A stretch of 64,000 bases of DNA from Actinoallomurus iriomotensis (GCF_030269445.1 NZ_BSTJ01000010.1:62001-126000), one strand, 5' to 3'; numbered from the stretch's first letter, positions 52,201-60,759 are shown. Notes: generated from the sequence alone by a model not told the origin. Numbers and translations are program-made.

Positions 52201-52345
52201 CTGGCTACGCCTGGACGCCGACTGGCTGGACCACGCGATGAGGATGATCTGGGAAAGCGCCGGAGGTCCCGCAAAGGACGAGGACGACCTGCGGCGGGAC
52301 GCGGCGCAGATCCTCCCCGCGTACCGCCTGGGCCGCGGGGAATGA
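49250..52345 (+). CDS. NACHT-domain STAND ATPase, possible antiphage protein
   Basis: A 1031-aa cytoplasmic protein. Residues about 1-300 are helical (LSYRDAVRLLGG, SGGLLLAASATGGAFVLSLFD) and resemble the NACHT N-terminal helical domains described in predicted actinomycete conflict systems. The NACHT ATPase starts near 335: Walker A GQPGSGKS (345-352), Walker B VVLLDGFDE (D418, D421, E422), and VWVTSRT. A helical region with a YEFLHATFGEFLVA motif follows, and the last 400 residues are helical with no clear repeats. Bacterial NACHT proteins can stop phage growth; others are signalling proteins. It is a single-gene unit ending 35 bases from the convergent TetR gene. The ATG at 49250 follows GAGGTGG. 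Confidence 0.82.
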   Translation: MGLSYRDAVRLLGGQSGTAKALDRLSGGLLLAASATGGAFVLSLFDARGELARLSGALVTELGDRIRGLDRFQRSERLAAAHAVIVLTAYFEALAGLDLPFDVERIEPSEQVALAGGGPPGTNRPADLATGLLKAEVPMPAPQWPYEVTLDTLGGFYGGLSKEVVRFLSGLAAWDRLDETQRDRLTGTLITETPGRAVVRYEELFRRLAVEFPEVAFWANAVDHQATRERLRELGGALAGLERTLAGIATGRLPDERRLSLSRAYRAALDRPILTSNDAFPGVRLPSLGMAYVNPDYRTAVVDRPEGVGEESWWEEQPVREDLEAFLLGRLTVPEATRAPLMVLGQPGSGKSVLTRILAARLPPSEFLTVRVELREVPADADLQAQIEHAVRTATGETLSWPELARSRGDALPVVLLDGFDELLQATGVSQTDYLQKVAEFQSREADQGRPVAVWVTSRTAVADRARPVAGMVAVRLEPFRERQVGAWLRVWNETNETNAGWRPLTSEAVLAQGELARQPLLLLMLALYDAGRNRLRGSDASLGQGELYERLLHDFAEREVRKAGAALARPDFQRAVERELTHLSLVAFAMFNRGRQWITEVELDADLAALAADVDQPMAPAGLRSRLTAAQIVLGRFFFVHEAQATRDDRRLSTYEFLHATFGEFLVARCVVNEIAELAELMSRTRERGRHVPIDEAYLHAVLSFMPLTMRNTTVGFVEERLQDITEEQRVLFRDLFLELFHDALVPRRDTRHADYAPQPVTVPRGPAVYSANLVLLLLLTGGELTGDELFPNASDPVAEWRRIALLWRSQLPPEGWLAFVEFLDLDRVWEGDRRQLRIRGRSDGELSPTDPFWTYDIAPGHPNRTRGLRWLAWIRTDAGLLRRQARVLCDDGDDVLVHALEPLAGELGSAVATFHVHGERPPLSAAHALIRLWLELGRDEGPEELTEAFEACLQIALFGFAPADRHTRRRFRRLVLRHLAEHWLRLDADWLDHAMRMIWESAGGPAKDEDDLRRDAAQILPAYRLGRGE

Positions 52346-52380
52346 TCGAGCTCCGGTGATCCCCGCGCGACCGTGAGGCA

Positions 52381-53112
52381 CTAGTCGCGGGCGCCGAGGC
52401 CGCCGACGATCAGGTTGAGGGTGAACTCGAACCGGTCCAGGGGGGTGCCGGACGTGAGCTCGGCCGCGTACCGCTTCGTGTGGGGGAAGGCGCCGGGCAG
52501 CGCGGCGAACCGGCGCAAGAGTTCGTCCCGGCCGACGGCCCACCCCTCCTGGTCGACATGCCGGTCCATCAGAGAGGTCTCGAGGCAGAAGGCGTTGACG
52601 TAGAGGGTCAGCGCGTCGATCGCCCAGGCGGCCGTCCGCGGGTCGACGCCGCCCGCCAGCACGATGCCGAGCATGCCCTCGCTCACGCGCAGGGTCTCCA
52701 GGTTCGTGGGGGCCACGGCGAGCGCCGCCAGGGAGACGCCGGGGTAGCGCAGGTACTGGTCACGGAGCTGGGCGCAGACGTCGATGATCTGCGCGCGCCA
52801 GGTGCGCGGGTCCGGTTCGGGGAGCTCGATCTCGGCGCAGAGCCGTCCGATGAGGAGGTCGTCCAGGTCCTCCTTGTTGACGACGTGGGCGTAGAGCGAC
52901 GCGGGGCCCGTTTCGAGCGCGGTGGCCACTCGTCGCATCGTCAGGGCGTCGTATCCCTCGCGCTCGACGATGCCGAGTGCGGTCTCGACGATGGCCTCCA
53001 CGGTGATCGGCTTCTTGCGCCCCGCCGACGGCCCGCGACGGGTCGCGGTGGTGTCGTCGGCCAGGGGCTGCTGGTGCCGCGCCGCGCGCCGTCGCTCAGC
53101 GGGTGATGCCAT
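52381..53112 (-). CDS. TetR-family repressor
   Basis: A 243-aa regulator of the TetR class with a TetR_C_1-type ligand domain. After a basic leader, the helix-turn-helix lies at about 38-85 (ITVEAIVETALGIVEREGYDALTMRRVATAL, represented by VAIVETAL-like and GPASLYAHVVNKEDL parts). It is divergent from an FAD monooxygenase gene, and an ACAC-GATCA-GTGT dyad overlaps the monooxygenase -35 box, so it probably represses that gene until a drug-like ligand binds. The ATG at 53112 is preferred to an in-frame GTG at 53130. Confidence 0.88.
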   Translation of the reverse strand: MASPAERRRAARHQQPLADDTTATRRGPSAGRKKPITVEAIVETALGIVEREGYDALTMRRVATALETGPASLYAHVVNKEDLDDLLIGRLCAEIELPEPDPRTWRAQIIDVCAQLRDQYLRYPGVSLAALAVAPTNLETLRVSEGMLGIVLAGGVDPRTAAWAIDALTLYVNAFCLETSLMDRHVDQEGWAVGRDELLRRFAALPGAFPHTKRYAAELTSGTPLDRFEFTLNLIVGGLGARD

Positions 53113-53148
53113 GCGGCACAGTCTAGCCACAGGCGAGCAGCGTTCTGG

Positions 53149-53180
53149 TTGACACGATCAGTGTTCTTGAAGCATAGAAT
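53149..53180 (+). promoter_or_regulatory. Monooxygenase promoter with TetR-type operator
   Basis: TTGACA (53149-53154) is a consensus -35; CATAGA/TAGAAT around 53173-53180 is the -10 with an 18-20-base spacer. ACACGATCAGTGT (53152-53164) is a dyad with ACAC/GTGT arms that overlaps the -35 box. Confidence 0.6.
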
Positions 53181-53217
53181 GCCGTTCGTGACCCTGCCCT
53201 CTGCGGAAGAAGACCAG

Positions 53218-54759
53218 ATGTCCACGAAGACCGCGCCCGCCGCGGACACCGGCCGTACGGACTACGACGTGCTCGTGGCGGGCGCCGGGCCGGTCGGCCT
53301 GATGCTCGCCACCGAACTGGGGCTGGCGGGGGTCCGGGTGCTCGTCGCCGAACGGCGGGAGGAGCCCGACACCGCCGTCAAGGCGGGAGCGATCAACACC
53401 GCCTCCGCGGAGGCCTTCGAGCGGCGCGGCCTGCTCCCCGCGGTGGAGGCGCTGCTCCCCGCGGTGGAGGCGCTGCTCCCCGACAGGTCCAGGGCCGCCG
53501 GCCCGGGGCGGCCTTCCGTCGGGCACTTCGGCGGGATCCAGGTGCCGGCGGGCCCCGTCGACGAGGAGGATCCCGAGCTGCGTGGCCGGGGACGGTCCGG
53601 TTGGTACCTCCAGGTCCCGCAGGTCGAGGTGGAACGGATCCTCGGCCGGCGCGCGGCCGAGCTCGGCGTCGAGGTCCGGCGCGGGGTCGAGGTGCGCGGG
53701 TTCGACGCGGACGAGACCGGCGTCACCGTTCACCTGGACGGCCGGGGCGACGTGCGCGTGGGGTGGCTCGTCGGTTGTGACGGCGGCCGCAGTCTGGTCC
53801 GGCGCCTGGCGGGCTTCGAGTTCCCCGGCACCGACCCGCGGATCACGGGCCGCCACGCGGTGGTCACCGTGGAGGGGGCGGAGCGCCTGGGGCGGGGCTG
53901 GCAGTACACCCCTGCCGGCGTCTACGTCCACGGGCCGATGCCGGGCCGGGTGCGCACCGTCGAGTTCGACGGCCCCCCGGCGGACCGGGAGGCGCCGGTC
54001 ACCGCGGCCGAGATCGAGGCCAGCCTGCGGCGCGTCAGCGGCGTCGACGTCCGCGTCACCGAGGTCATCGGCAGCGCCGGGCGCTACACGGACAACGCGC
54101 GGCAGGCGACGACCTATCGGCGCGGTCGCGTGCTCCTGTGCGGCGACGCCGCCCACGTGCACTCGCCCTTCAGTGGCCAGGGCCTGAACCTCGGGCTCGG
54201 CGACGCCGTCAACCTGGGCTGGAAGCTCGCCGCCACCGTGCGCGGGTGGGCGCCCGAGGGCCTGCTCGACACCTACACCGGCGAACGGCATCCGATCGGC
54301 GCCTGGGTGCTCGAATGGACGCGTGCGCAGGTGGCCGTGATGCGCGGCGACGCCGACAGCCGGGCGCTCAGGGGTGTGGTCTCCGACTTCCTCGGCACCC
54401 GGGACGGGGCGACCTACTACGTGAAGCGGATCTCCGGGCTGTGGCAGCGCTACGACCTGGGGGACGGCCACCCGCTGGTCGGCTCGGCCGTGCCCGGCCT
54501 CCGGTTCGACGACGGCACCCGGCTCGCCGACCACGCCCATGAGGGCCGGACCCTGCTCGTCGATCTCGCCGGAGACGACCGGCTTGCGGCTCTGGCCGAG
54601 CCGTACGCCGGGCGGCTGACGCTGGTCCGGGGAAGCTCGGCCGGCGCCGGGGTGAGCGGCCTGCTGGTGCGTCCCGACGGCTTCGTGGCCTGGGCGTCGG
54701 CCGACGGCGACCCCGCCGGCCTCGAGACCGCCCTGACGCGCTGGCTGGGTGTGGCCTAG
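53218..54759 (+). CDS. FAD-dependent aromatic monooxygenase
   Basis: A 513-aa flavoprotein hydroxylase of the type that acts on polyketides, rifamycin or tetracycline-like compounds. The FAD-binding start is DVLVAGAGPVGLMLATEL, the middle motif is GWLVGCDGGRSLVRR, and the second FAD motif is GRVLLCGDAAHVHSPFSGQGLNLGL. A C-terminal thioredoxin-like domain (TLLVDLAGDDRLA) is typical. The ATG at 53218 lies downstream of the promoter. A 21-bp tandem duplication (53431-53472) adds a repeat of the 7-residue unit PAVEALL. With the divergent TetR gene it looks like a drug-inactivating or detoxifying unit. Confidence 0.88.
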   Translation: MSTKTAPAADTGRTDYDVLVAGAGPVGLMLATELGLAGVRVLVAERREEPDTAVKAGAINTASAEAFERRGLLPAVEALLPAVEALLPDRSRAAGPGRPSVGHFGGIQVPAGPVDEEDPELRGRGRSGWYLQVPQVEVERILGRRAAELGVEVRRGVEVRGFDADETGVTVHLDGRGDVRVGWLVGCDGGRSLVRRLAGFEFPGTDPRITGRHAVVTVEGAERLGRGWQYTPAGVYVHGPMPGRVRTVEFDGPPADREAPVTAAEIEASLRRVSGVDVRVTEVIGSAGRYTDNARQATTYRRGRVLLCGDAAHVHSPFSGQGLNLGLGDAVNLGWKLAATVRGWAPEGLLDTYTGERHPIGAWVLEWTRAQVAVMRGDADSRALRGVVSDFLGTRDGATYYVKRISGLWQRYDLGDGHPLVGSAVPGLRFDDGTRLADHAHEGRTLLVDLAGDDRLAALAEPYAGRLTLVRGSSAGAGVSGLLVRPDGFVAWASADGDPAGLETALTRWLGVA

Positions 54760-54765
54760 ATTACG

Positions 54766-54830
54766 ACGGCGTGTAGTACTACGGCCGGTAGTATTTACGA
54801 CGAGAGGTAGTACTACACGTCGTAGTAGTT
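54766..54830. promoter_or_regulatory. Array of GTAGTAC-type dyads in front of cydA
   Basis: GTAGTACTAC occurs at 54773-54782 and 54807-54816, GTAGTATTTAC at 54788-54798, and TACTAC-ACGTC-GTAGTA at 54811-54827. The outer arms also pair as a long imperfect inverted repeat. The last dyad resembles BlaI/MecI/CopY-type operators (TACTACA-N2-TGTAGTA). It fills the 87-base gap before cydA. Confidence 0.6.
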
Positions 54831-54846
54831 ATATGGGGGCCGCGGA

Positions 54847-56244
54847 ATGAATCCGCTCGACATCGCCCGGTGGCAGTTCGGGATCACCACCGTCTACCAC
54901 TTTCTCTTCGTCCCCCTGACGATCGGGCTCTCCGCCCTCGTCGCGGGGCTGCAGACGGCGTGGGTGCGCACCGGCAAGCGGCACTACCTGCGTGCCACCA
55001 AGTTCTGGGGCAAGCTCTTCCTGATCAACTTCGCGATGGGCATCGTGACCGGCATCGTGCAGGAGTTCCAGTTCGGGATGAACTGGAGCGCCTACTCCCG
55101 GTTCGTCGGTGACATCTTCGGGGCGCCGCTCGCGATCGAGGGCCTGCTCGCCTTCTTCGTCGAGTCGACCTTCCTCGGCCTGTGGATCTTCGGCTGGGAC
55201 CGGCTGCCCAAGCGGATCCACCTCGCCTGCATCTGGATCGTCTCGGTCGGGACCCTGCTGTCGGCGTACTTCATCCTCGCCGCCAACTCCTGGATGCAGC
55301 ACCCGGTCGGCTACCACCTCGACACCGCCACCGGCCGTGCCCGGCTCACCGACTTCTGGGCCGTGCTGACCAACTCGACCATGCTCGTCGCCTTCCCGCA
55401 CACGATCACCGCCGCCTTCGTCACCGCCGGTCTGTTCGTCGTCGGGATCAGCGCCTGGCACCTGGCCCGGCGCCGGCACGTCGAGGTCTTCCGGCCCTCG
55501 CTGCGGATGGCACTGGTCGTCACGTTCGTCGCCTCGCTCGGCGTCGCCGTCACCGGCGACCAGCAGGGCAAGGTGATGACCGCGCAGCAGCCGATGAAGA
55601 TGGCCGCCGCCGAGGCGTTGTACACCACCGAACGGCCCGCGTCCTTCTCGATCTTCACCGTCGGCACGCTCGACGGAGGCCGCGAGATCTTCAGCGTCAA
55701 GGTGCCCGGCGTGCTGTCGTTCCTGGCCACCGGCCACTTCGACGGCAAGGTGCTCGGCATCGACGACGTGCAGGCCGCCGAGCAGGCCAAGTACGGCGCG
55801 GGCGAGTACCGGCCGATCGTGCCGCTCGCGTACTGGAACTTCCGGCTCATGGCCGGCATCGGGTTCCTCACCGCGGGCATCGCCCTGCTCGGCCTGTGGC
55901 TGACCCGGCGCGGGCGGCTCCCCGCGAACCGCTGGGTCTGGCGGGCCGGCGTCGCCTCGCTCACCCTGCCGTTCATCGGCAACTCGGCCGGCTGGATCTT
56001 CACCGAGATGGGCCGCCAGCCCTGGTCGGTGTACGGGGTGCTGAAGACGTCCGCGAGCGTCTCGCCGGGCGTCGGCGCCACCTCCATGCTCGTCTCGCTG
56101 CTGTCCCTGACCGCCCTGTACGGCGTGCTCCTCGTGATCGAGACGCGGCTCCTGATCCGGTACGCCAAGGCCGGTCCGCCCTCCGAGGAGGAAACCCTCG
56201 GCGGGGACGACCGCGCCGAGCCGTCGCTCACGTTCGCCTACTGA
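54847..56244 (+). CDS. cydA: Cytochrome bd oxidase subunit I
   Basis: A 465-aa membrane protein with nine predicted helices that carries hemes b558, b595 and d and reduces oxygen with quinol. Conserved pieces include the N-terminal His (VYHFLFVPLTIG, H18), the second heme His in AFPHTITAAF, the quinol-loop region after GDQQGKVM, and GNSAGWIFTEMGRQPWSVYG near 380. It is of the short Q-loop type. It is the first gene of cydABDC, behind a dense dyad array suggesting dedicated repression. Confidence 0.95.
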   Translation: MNPLDIARWQFGITTVYHFLFVPLTIGLSALVAGLQTAWVRTGKRHYLRATKFWGKLFLINFAMGIVTGIVQEFQFGMNWSAYSRFVGDIFGAPLAIEGLLAFFVESTFLGLWIFGWDRLPKRIHLACIWIVSVGTLLSAYFILAANSWMQHPVGYHLDTATGRARLTDFWAVLTNSTMLVAFPHTITAAFVTAGLFVVGISAWHLARRRHVEVFRPSLRMALVVTFVASLGVAVTGDQQGKVMTAQQPMKMAAAEALYTTERPASFSIFTVGTLDGGREIFSVKVPGVLSFLATGHFDGKVLGIDDVQAAEQAKYGAGEYRPIVPLAYWNFRLMAGIGFLTAGIALLGLWLTRRGRLPANRWVWRAGVASLTLPFIGNSAGWIFTEMGRQPWSVYGVLKTSASVSPGVGATSMLVSLLSLTALYGVLLVIETRLLIRYAKAGPPSEEETLGGDDRAEPSLTFAY

Positions 56245-56260
56245 GAGGGGGAGACGCGTC

Positions 56261-57286
56261 ATGGCCCTCACGACCGTCTGGTTCATCCTCATCGCCTTCC
56301 TGTGGACCGGCTACTTCTTCCTGGAGGGCTTCGACTTCGGGGTCGGCGTCCTGCTGCCGGTGCTCGGCCGGGACGAGGCCGAACGCCGCGTGATCCTCAC
56401 CACGATCGGCCCGGTCTGGGACGGCAACGAGGTCTGGTTCATCGTCGCCGGCGGGGCCACCTTCGCCGCGTTCCCGGAGTGGTACGCCACGCTCTTCAGC
56501 GGCTTCTACCTGCCGCTGCTGGCGATCCTGCTCGCGCTGATCGTGCGCGCCGTCGCGCTGGAGTACCGCGGCAAGCGCGACGACGCGCCGTGGCGCCGCC
56601 GCTGGGACCGGGCGCTGTTCTGGGGCAGCCTCGTGCCGGCGTTCCTGTGGGGCGTGGCGTTCGCGAACCTCGTGCGCGGCGTGCCGCTGAACGCCGCCCA
56701 CGAGTACGCCGGAACCGTCGTGGACCTGCTCAACCCGTACGCGCTGCTCGGCGGGCTCGCCACGCTGACGCTGTTCGTGCTGCACGGCGCGGTCTTCGTG
56801 GCGCTCAAGACGACCGGCGAGGTACGGCGGCGGGCGGGCCGGGTCGCGCGCCTGGCCGTGGCCGCCGCGATCGTGGCCGGTGGGGCGTACCTGCTGCTCA
56901 CCCAGCTGCTGTACGGCAAGCCGGTCACCTGGCCAGCGGTCGCGGCGGCGGCCCTCGCGCTGGCCGGCGCGGCGCTGGCGAACGCGCGGGGCCGGGAGGG
57001 CTGGGCCTTCGCCGGCACCGGCGCGGCCATCGTGCTCGCCGTCGTGACGATTTTCCTCGCGCTGTTCCCGTACGTCATGCCGTCGACGATCGCCGCGGCG
57101 AACGGGCTCACCACCTCCAACGCCGCCGCCTCGCCGTACACGCTGAAGATCATGACGATCGTCGCCCTGGCGATCACCCCGATGGTGCTGCTCTACCAGG
57201 GCTGGACCTACTGGGTGTTCCGCCGGCGGATCGGCGTGCCGCCCACACCCCGGCAGCCGCAGGCCTCACCGCGGCCGGTCCGGTGA
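56261..57286 (+). CDS. cydB: Cytochrome bd oxidase subunit II
   Basis: A 341-aa membrane partner of CydA with about eight helices. It begins MALTTVWFILIAFLWTGYFFLEGFDFGVG, the standard CydB opening, and includes GPVWDGNEVWFIVAGGATFAAFP. The ATG at 56261 follows GAGAGGGGGAG. Its stop overlaps the cydD start (GTGA). Confidence 0.95.
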   Translation: MALTTVWFILIAFLWTGYFFLEGFDFGVGVLLPVLGRDEAERRVILTTIGPVWDGNEVWFIVAGGATFAAFPEWYATLFSGFYLPLLAILLALIVRAVALEYRGKRDDAPWRRRWDRALFWGSLVPAFLWGVAFANLVRGVPLNAAHEYAGTVVDLLNPYALLGGLATLTLFVLHGAVFVALKTTGEVRRRAGRVARLAVAAAIVAGGAYLLLTQLLYGKPVTWPAVAAAALALAGAALANARGREGWAFAGTGAAIVLAVVTIFLALFPYVMPSTIAAANGLTTSNAAASPYTLKIMTIVALAITPMVLLYQGWTYWVFRRRIGVPPTPRQPQASPRPVR

Positions 57287-58938
57287 AGCCGCTCGACCCC
57301 CGGCTGCTGCGGTACGCCCGCACCACCCGGGTCTACCTGGCCCTGTCCGTGGCTCTCGGGGCCGCCACGGCCGGGCTGGTCATCGCGCAGGCCACGCTGC
57401 TGGCCGACCTGATCGCGCGGGCGTTCCTCGGCGGCGCGTCGCTCGCCGCGCTGCGCACGCCGCTGCTGCTCCTGCTCGGCGTCGTGGCCGGCCGGGCGCT
57501 CGTCGCGTGGCTGCAGGAGGTCGCCGCGCACCGTTCGTCGGCGGCGGTCAAGTCGCAGCTGCGCGGGCGGCTGCTGGCCCAGGCCGTACGGCTCGGCCCG
57601 GCCTGGCTCTCCGGCGAGCGCGGAGGGGAGCTGGCCACGGTGGCGACGCGGGGCGTCGACGCGCTGGACGGCTACTTCTCCCGCTACCTGCCGCAGCTCG
57701 TCCTCGCCGTCATCGTGCCGCTCGCGGTCGGCGTGCGAATCCTGTCCGGTGACTGGGTGTCCGCGCTGATCATCGTGTTGACGCTGCCGCTGATCCCGGT
57801 CTTCGCGATCCTGGTCGGGCTGTCCACCCGGGCGAAGATGGACCGCCAGTGGCGGACGCTGTCGATGCTCGCCGGCCACTTCCTCGACGTCGTGTCCGGC
57901 CTGCCGACGCTGAAGGTGTTCGGCCGGGCGAAGGCGCAGGCGCGGACCGTACGCGAGGTCACCGACCGGTACCGCCGGGCCACCATGGCCACGCTGCGGG
58001 TGGCGTTCCTGTCGGCGCTGGTCCTCGAACTGCTCGCCACCCTCTCGGTCGCCCTGGTCGCCGTCTCGATCGGGCTGCGGCTGGTGAACGGGGAGATCGG
58101 CCTGCGGACCGCGCTGCTCGTGCTCATCCTGGCGCCGGAGGCGTACCTGCCGCTGCGGCAGGTCGGCGCGCAGTACCACGCGAGCGTCGAGGGCCTCACC
58201 GCCGCGGAGCGGATCTTCGAGGTGGTCGAGACGCCGGCGCCCGCGGGCGGGACCGTGACCGACGTCCCGGACCTGACCCGGGCGACGATCCGGCTCGACG
58301 GCGTCACGGTCGGCTACGACGGCCGCGACGCGCCCGCGCTCGCGGACCTCTCGCTGACCGTCCATCCCGGCGAGACGGTCGCGCTCGTCGGGCCCAGCGG
58401 CGCGGGCAAGTCCACGCTGCTCGCGGTCCTCCTCGGCTTCGTCCGCCCGGACGCCGGCCGCGTCCTCGTCGACTGGACCGACCTCGCGGCGTTCGACCCG
58501 GACGCCTGGCGCGCGCGGATCGCCTGGGTGCCGCAGCGGCCGTACCTGTTCGCCGGGACGGTCGCCGACAACATCCGGCTGGGCCGCCCGGACGCGACGG
58601 ATGACGAGGTGCGGCGCGCGGCGTCCGACGCGAACGCGCTGGAGTTCGTCGAGGCGCTGCCGGACGGATTCGCCACCCGGCTCGGCGACGGCGGCGCGGG
58701 GCTGTCGGCCGGTCAGCGGCAGCGCGTCGCGCTGGCCCGCGCGTTCCTGCGGGACGCGCCGCTGCTGCTGCTGGACGAGCCGACCTCGAACCTGGACGCG
58801 GAGAGCGAGGCCGCGGTGGCCGAGGCGATCCGGCGGGCCGCCGCCGGACGTACGGTCGTCCTCGTCGCCCACCGCCCGGCGCTCGCGGCACTGGCCGACC
58901 GCACCGTACGGATCGAGCCGGCGGGGGTGGCGGCATGA
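57283..58938 (+). CDS. cydD: ABC exporter subunit for cytochrome bd assembly
   Basis: A 551-aa half-transporter: six membrane helices (residues about 20-300) and an ATPase with Walker A GPSGAGKSTLL, signature LSAGQRQRVALAR and Walker B LLLLDEPTSNLD. With CydC it exports thiols such as cysteine to the outer face, which is needed for heme insertion into the oxidase. Position directly after cydAB and the start overlap confirm the role. Its stop overlaps cydC. Confidence 0.93.
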   Translation: MKPLDPRLLRYARTTRVYLALSVALGAATAGLVIAQATLLADLIARAFLGGASLAALRTPLLLLLGVVAGRALVAWLQEVAAHRSSAAVKSQLRGRLLAQAVRLGPAWLSGERGGELATVATRGVDALDGYFSRYLPQLVLAVIVPLAVGVRILSGDWVSALIIVLTLPLIPVFAILVGLSTRAKMDRQWRTLSMLAGHFLDVVSGLPTLKVFGRAKAQARTVREVTDRYRRATMATLRVAFLSALVLELLATLSVALVAVSIGLRLVNGEIGLRTALLVLILAPEAYLPLRQVGAQYHASVEGLTAAERIFEVVETPAPAGGTVTDVPDLTRATIRLDGVTVGYDGRDAPALADLSLTVHPGETVALVGPSGAGKSTLLAVLLGFVRPDAGRVLVDWTDLAAFDPDAWRARIAWVPQRPYLFAGTVADNIRLGRPDATDDEVRRAASDANALEFVEALPDGFATRLGDGGAGLSAGQRQRVALARAFLRDAPLLLLDEPTSNLDAESEAAVAEAIRRAAAGRTVVLVAHRPALAALADRTVRIEPAGVAA

Positions 58939-60653
58939 CGGGGGTCCGGCCGGCGCGGCTGCTCCTGGCCCTGTTCTTCGGCGTGCTCGCGCTGGGCTCC
59001 GGCGTGGCGCTGATGGCCACTTCGGCCTGGCTCATCTCACGCGCGGCCCAGCACCCGCCCGTGCTCACGCTCATGGTCGCGATCGTCGCGGTGCGGGCGT
59101 TCGGCATCGGACGCGGCGTGTTCCGCTACGCCGAGCGGCTGACCGGCCACGACGTCACGTTCCGCGTGCTCGCCGACCTGCGGGCACGCGTGTACGAGCG
59201 GCTGGAGCGCGTCGGTCCGCTGCGCGGCGGCGACCTGCTCGGGCGGCTCGTCGCCGACGTCGACGCGGTCCAGGACCTGTACCTGCGGGTCCTGCTGCCC
59301 GGCGCCGCCGCCGCGGTCGTCGGCGGCGCCTCGGTCGGGCTCGCCTGGGCGCTGCTGCCCGCCGCCGGTGCCGTGCTGCTCGCGGCGCTCCTGGTCGCCG
59401 GGCTGCTGGCCCCGTGGCTGTCCGCGGTCGCCGCCCGTCGAGCGGAGAGCCGGGGAGCCGAGCTGCGCGGTGAGCTGACCGCCCACGTCGTCGACACGCT
59501 GCGCGGCGCCCCCGAGCTGATCGCGTACGGGGCGGCTCCCGAGCGGCTCGCCGAGGCGGCCCGGCTGGACCGCGCCCACACCCGTACGGCGGCCCGCTCC
59601 TCCGCCTCCGCCGGCGCGGGCGCGGCGCTGGCGACGCTGGCCGGCGGCCTGGCCGTCTGGGGCGCGCTGGCCGTCGGCGTGCCCGCGGTACGGTCCGGGC
59701 GGCTCGACGGGGTGCTGCTCGCGGTCGTCGTGCTGCTGCCGCTGGCGGCGTTCGAGGTGGTGGCGGGCCTGCCGCTCGCCGCCCGGACCCTGGGCGGCGT
59801 CCGCCGGTCCGCGGATCGGGTCCGCGCGGTGCTCGACCGCCCCGACGCCGTGCGGGAGCCGGTGTCGCCGGAGCCCCTGCCCGCGCCGCCGTACGCCCTG
59901 CGGGTCCGGGACCTGCGGGCCCGGTGGACGCCCGGCGGCCCGTACGCGCTCGACGGCGTCTCGCTCGACCTCGCGCCGGGGCGACGGTGCGCGGTGGTCG
60001 GGCCGAGCGGCTCGGGCAAGACGACGCTGACCGCGGTGCTGCTGCGGCTGCTCGACCCGGCCGGCGGCGAGGTGTCGCTGAACGACGTCGACCTGCGTGA
60101 GATCGCCGGCGACGACGTGCGGCGCGCCGTCGGGGTGTGCGGCCAGGACGCGCACCTGTTCGACACGACGATCGGGGAGAACGTCCGGCTCGCCCGCCCG
60201 GACGCCACCGAGGAGGAGGTACGCGACGCGCTGCGCCGCGCCCGGCTGCTGGACTGGGTGTCCGCTCTGCCCGCGGGCCTGGACACGTACGTCGGCGAGC
60301 ACGGCGCGCGCGTCTCCGGCGGCCAGCGGCAGCGCGTCGCCCTGGCCCGTACGCTGCTGGCCGACTTCCCGATCCTGCTGCTGGACGAGCCGGCCGAGCA
60401 CCTCGACGTCGCGACCGCCGACGCTCTCACCGCCGACCTGCTCGCGGTCACCGAGGGCCGTACGACCCTGCTCGTCACCCACCGCCTGGCCGGCCTGGCG
60501 GCGGTCGACGAGATCCTGGTCCTGTCCGGCGGCCGGGTCGCCGACCGGGGCACGCACGCCGGCCTGCTGTCCCGCCCGGGCCCGTACCGGGACATGTGGG
60601 AGCGGGAACGCGAGCACGACGATGCGCTCACGGCGGGCCGGATCGCGCCATGA
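58935..60653 (+). CDS. cydC: ABC exporter subunit for cytochrome bd assembly
   Basis: A 572-aa partner of CydD, with the membrane domain (SGVALMATSAWLISRAAQ, GVFRYAERLTGHD) and an ATPase: Walker A GPSGSGKTTL, signature VSGGQRQRVALAR, and Walker B LLLDEPAEHLD. The N-terminal WLISRAA and RYAERL motifs are typical of CydC. It overlaps cydD by four bases and ends the cyd operon. Confidence 0.93.
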   Translation: MTGVRPARLLLALFFGVLALGSGVALMATSAWLISRAAQHPPVLTLMVAIVAVRAFGIGRGVFRYAERLTGHDVTFRVLADLRARVYERLERVGPLRGGDLLGRLVADVDAVQDLYLRVLLPGAAAAVVGGASVGLAWALLPAAGAVLLAALLVAGLLAPWLSAVAARRAESRGAELRGELTAHVVDTLRGAPELIAYGAAPERLAEAARLDRAHTRTAARSSASAGAGAALATLAGGLAVWGALAVGVPAVRSGRLDGVLLAVVVLLPLAAFEVVAGLPLAARTLGGVRRSADRVRAVLDRPDAVREPVSPEPLPAPPYALRVRDLRARWTPGGPYALDGVSLDLAPGRRCAVVGPSGSGKTTLTAVLLRLLDPAGGEVSLNDVDLREIAGDDVRRAVGVCGQDAHLFDTTIGENVRLARPDATEEEVRDALRRARLLDWVSALPAGLDTYVGEHGARVSGGQRQRVALARTLLADFPILLLDEPAEHLDVATADALTADLLAVTEGRTTLLVTHRLAGLAAVDEILVLSGGRVADRGTHAGLLSRPGPYRDMWEREREHDDALTAGRIAP

Positions 60654-60759
60654 CGGAATGGTTCGGGTGGGCGATGAGTTGAGCAGTGCCGGGGCCGGTC
60701 ACGTTCTCGGGCGCCGGGACCGGCCCCCCGAGTCCCCTCCGCAGGAAGGTCCCTCCCAC

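Noticed and set aside
54766-54830. Reading the cydA upstream dyads as a CRISPR or a Rex site
   Set aside because: The units are too short and irregular for CRISPR, and they do not match the Rex consensus (TTGTGAA-N4-TTCACAA type).
54829-56292. 487-codon minus-strand frame opposite cydA
   Set aside because: It is the antisense of an unmistakable cydA gene.
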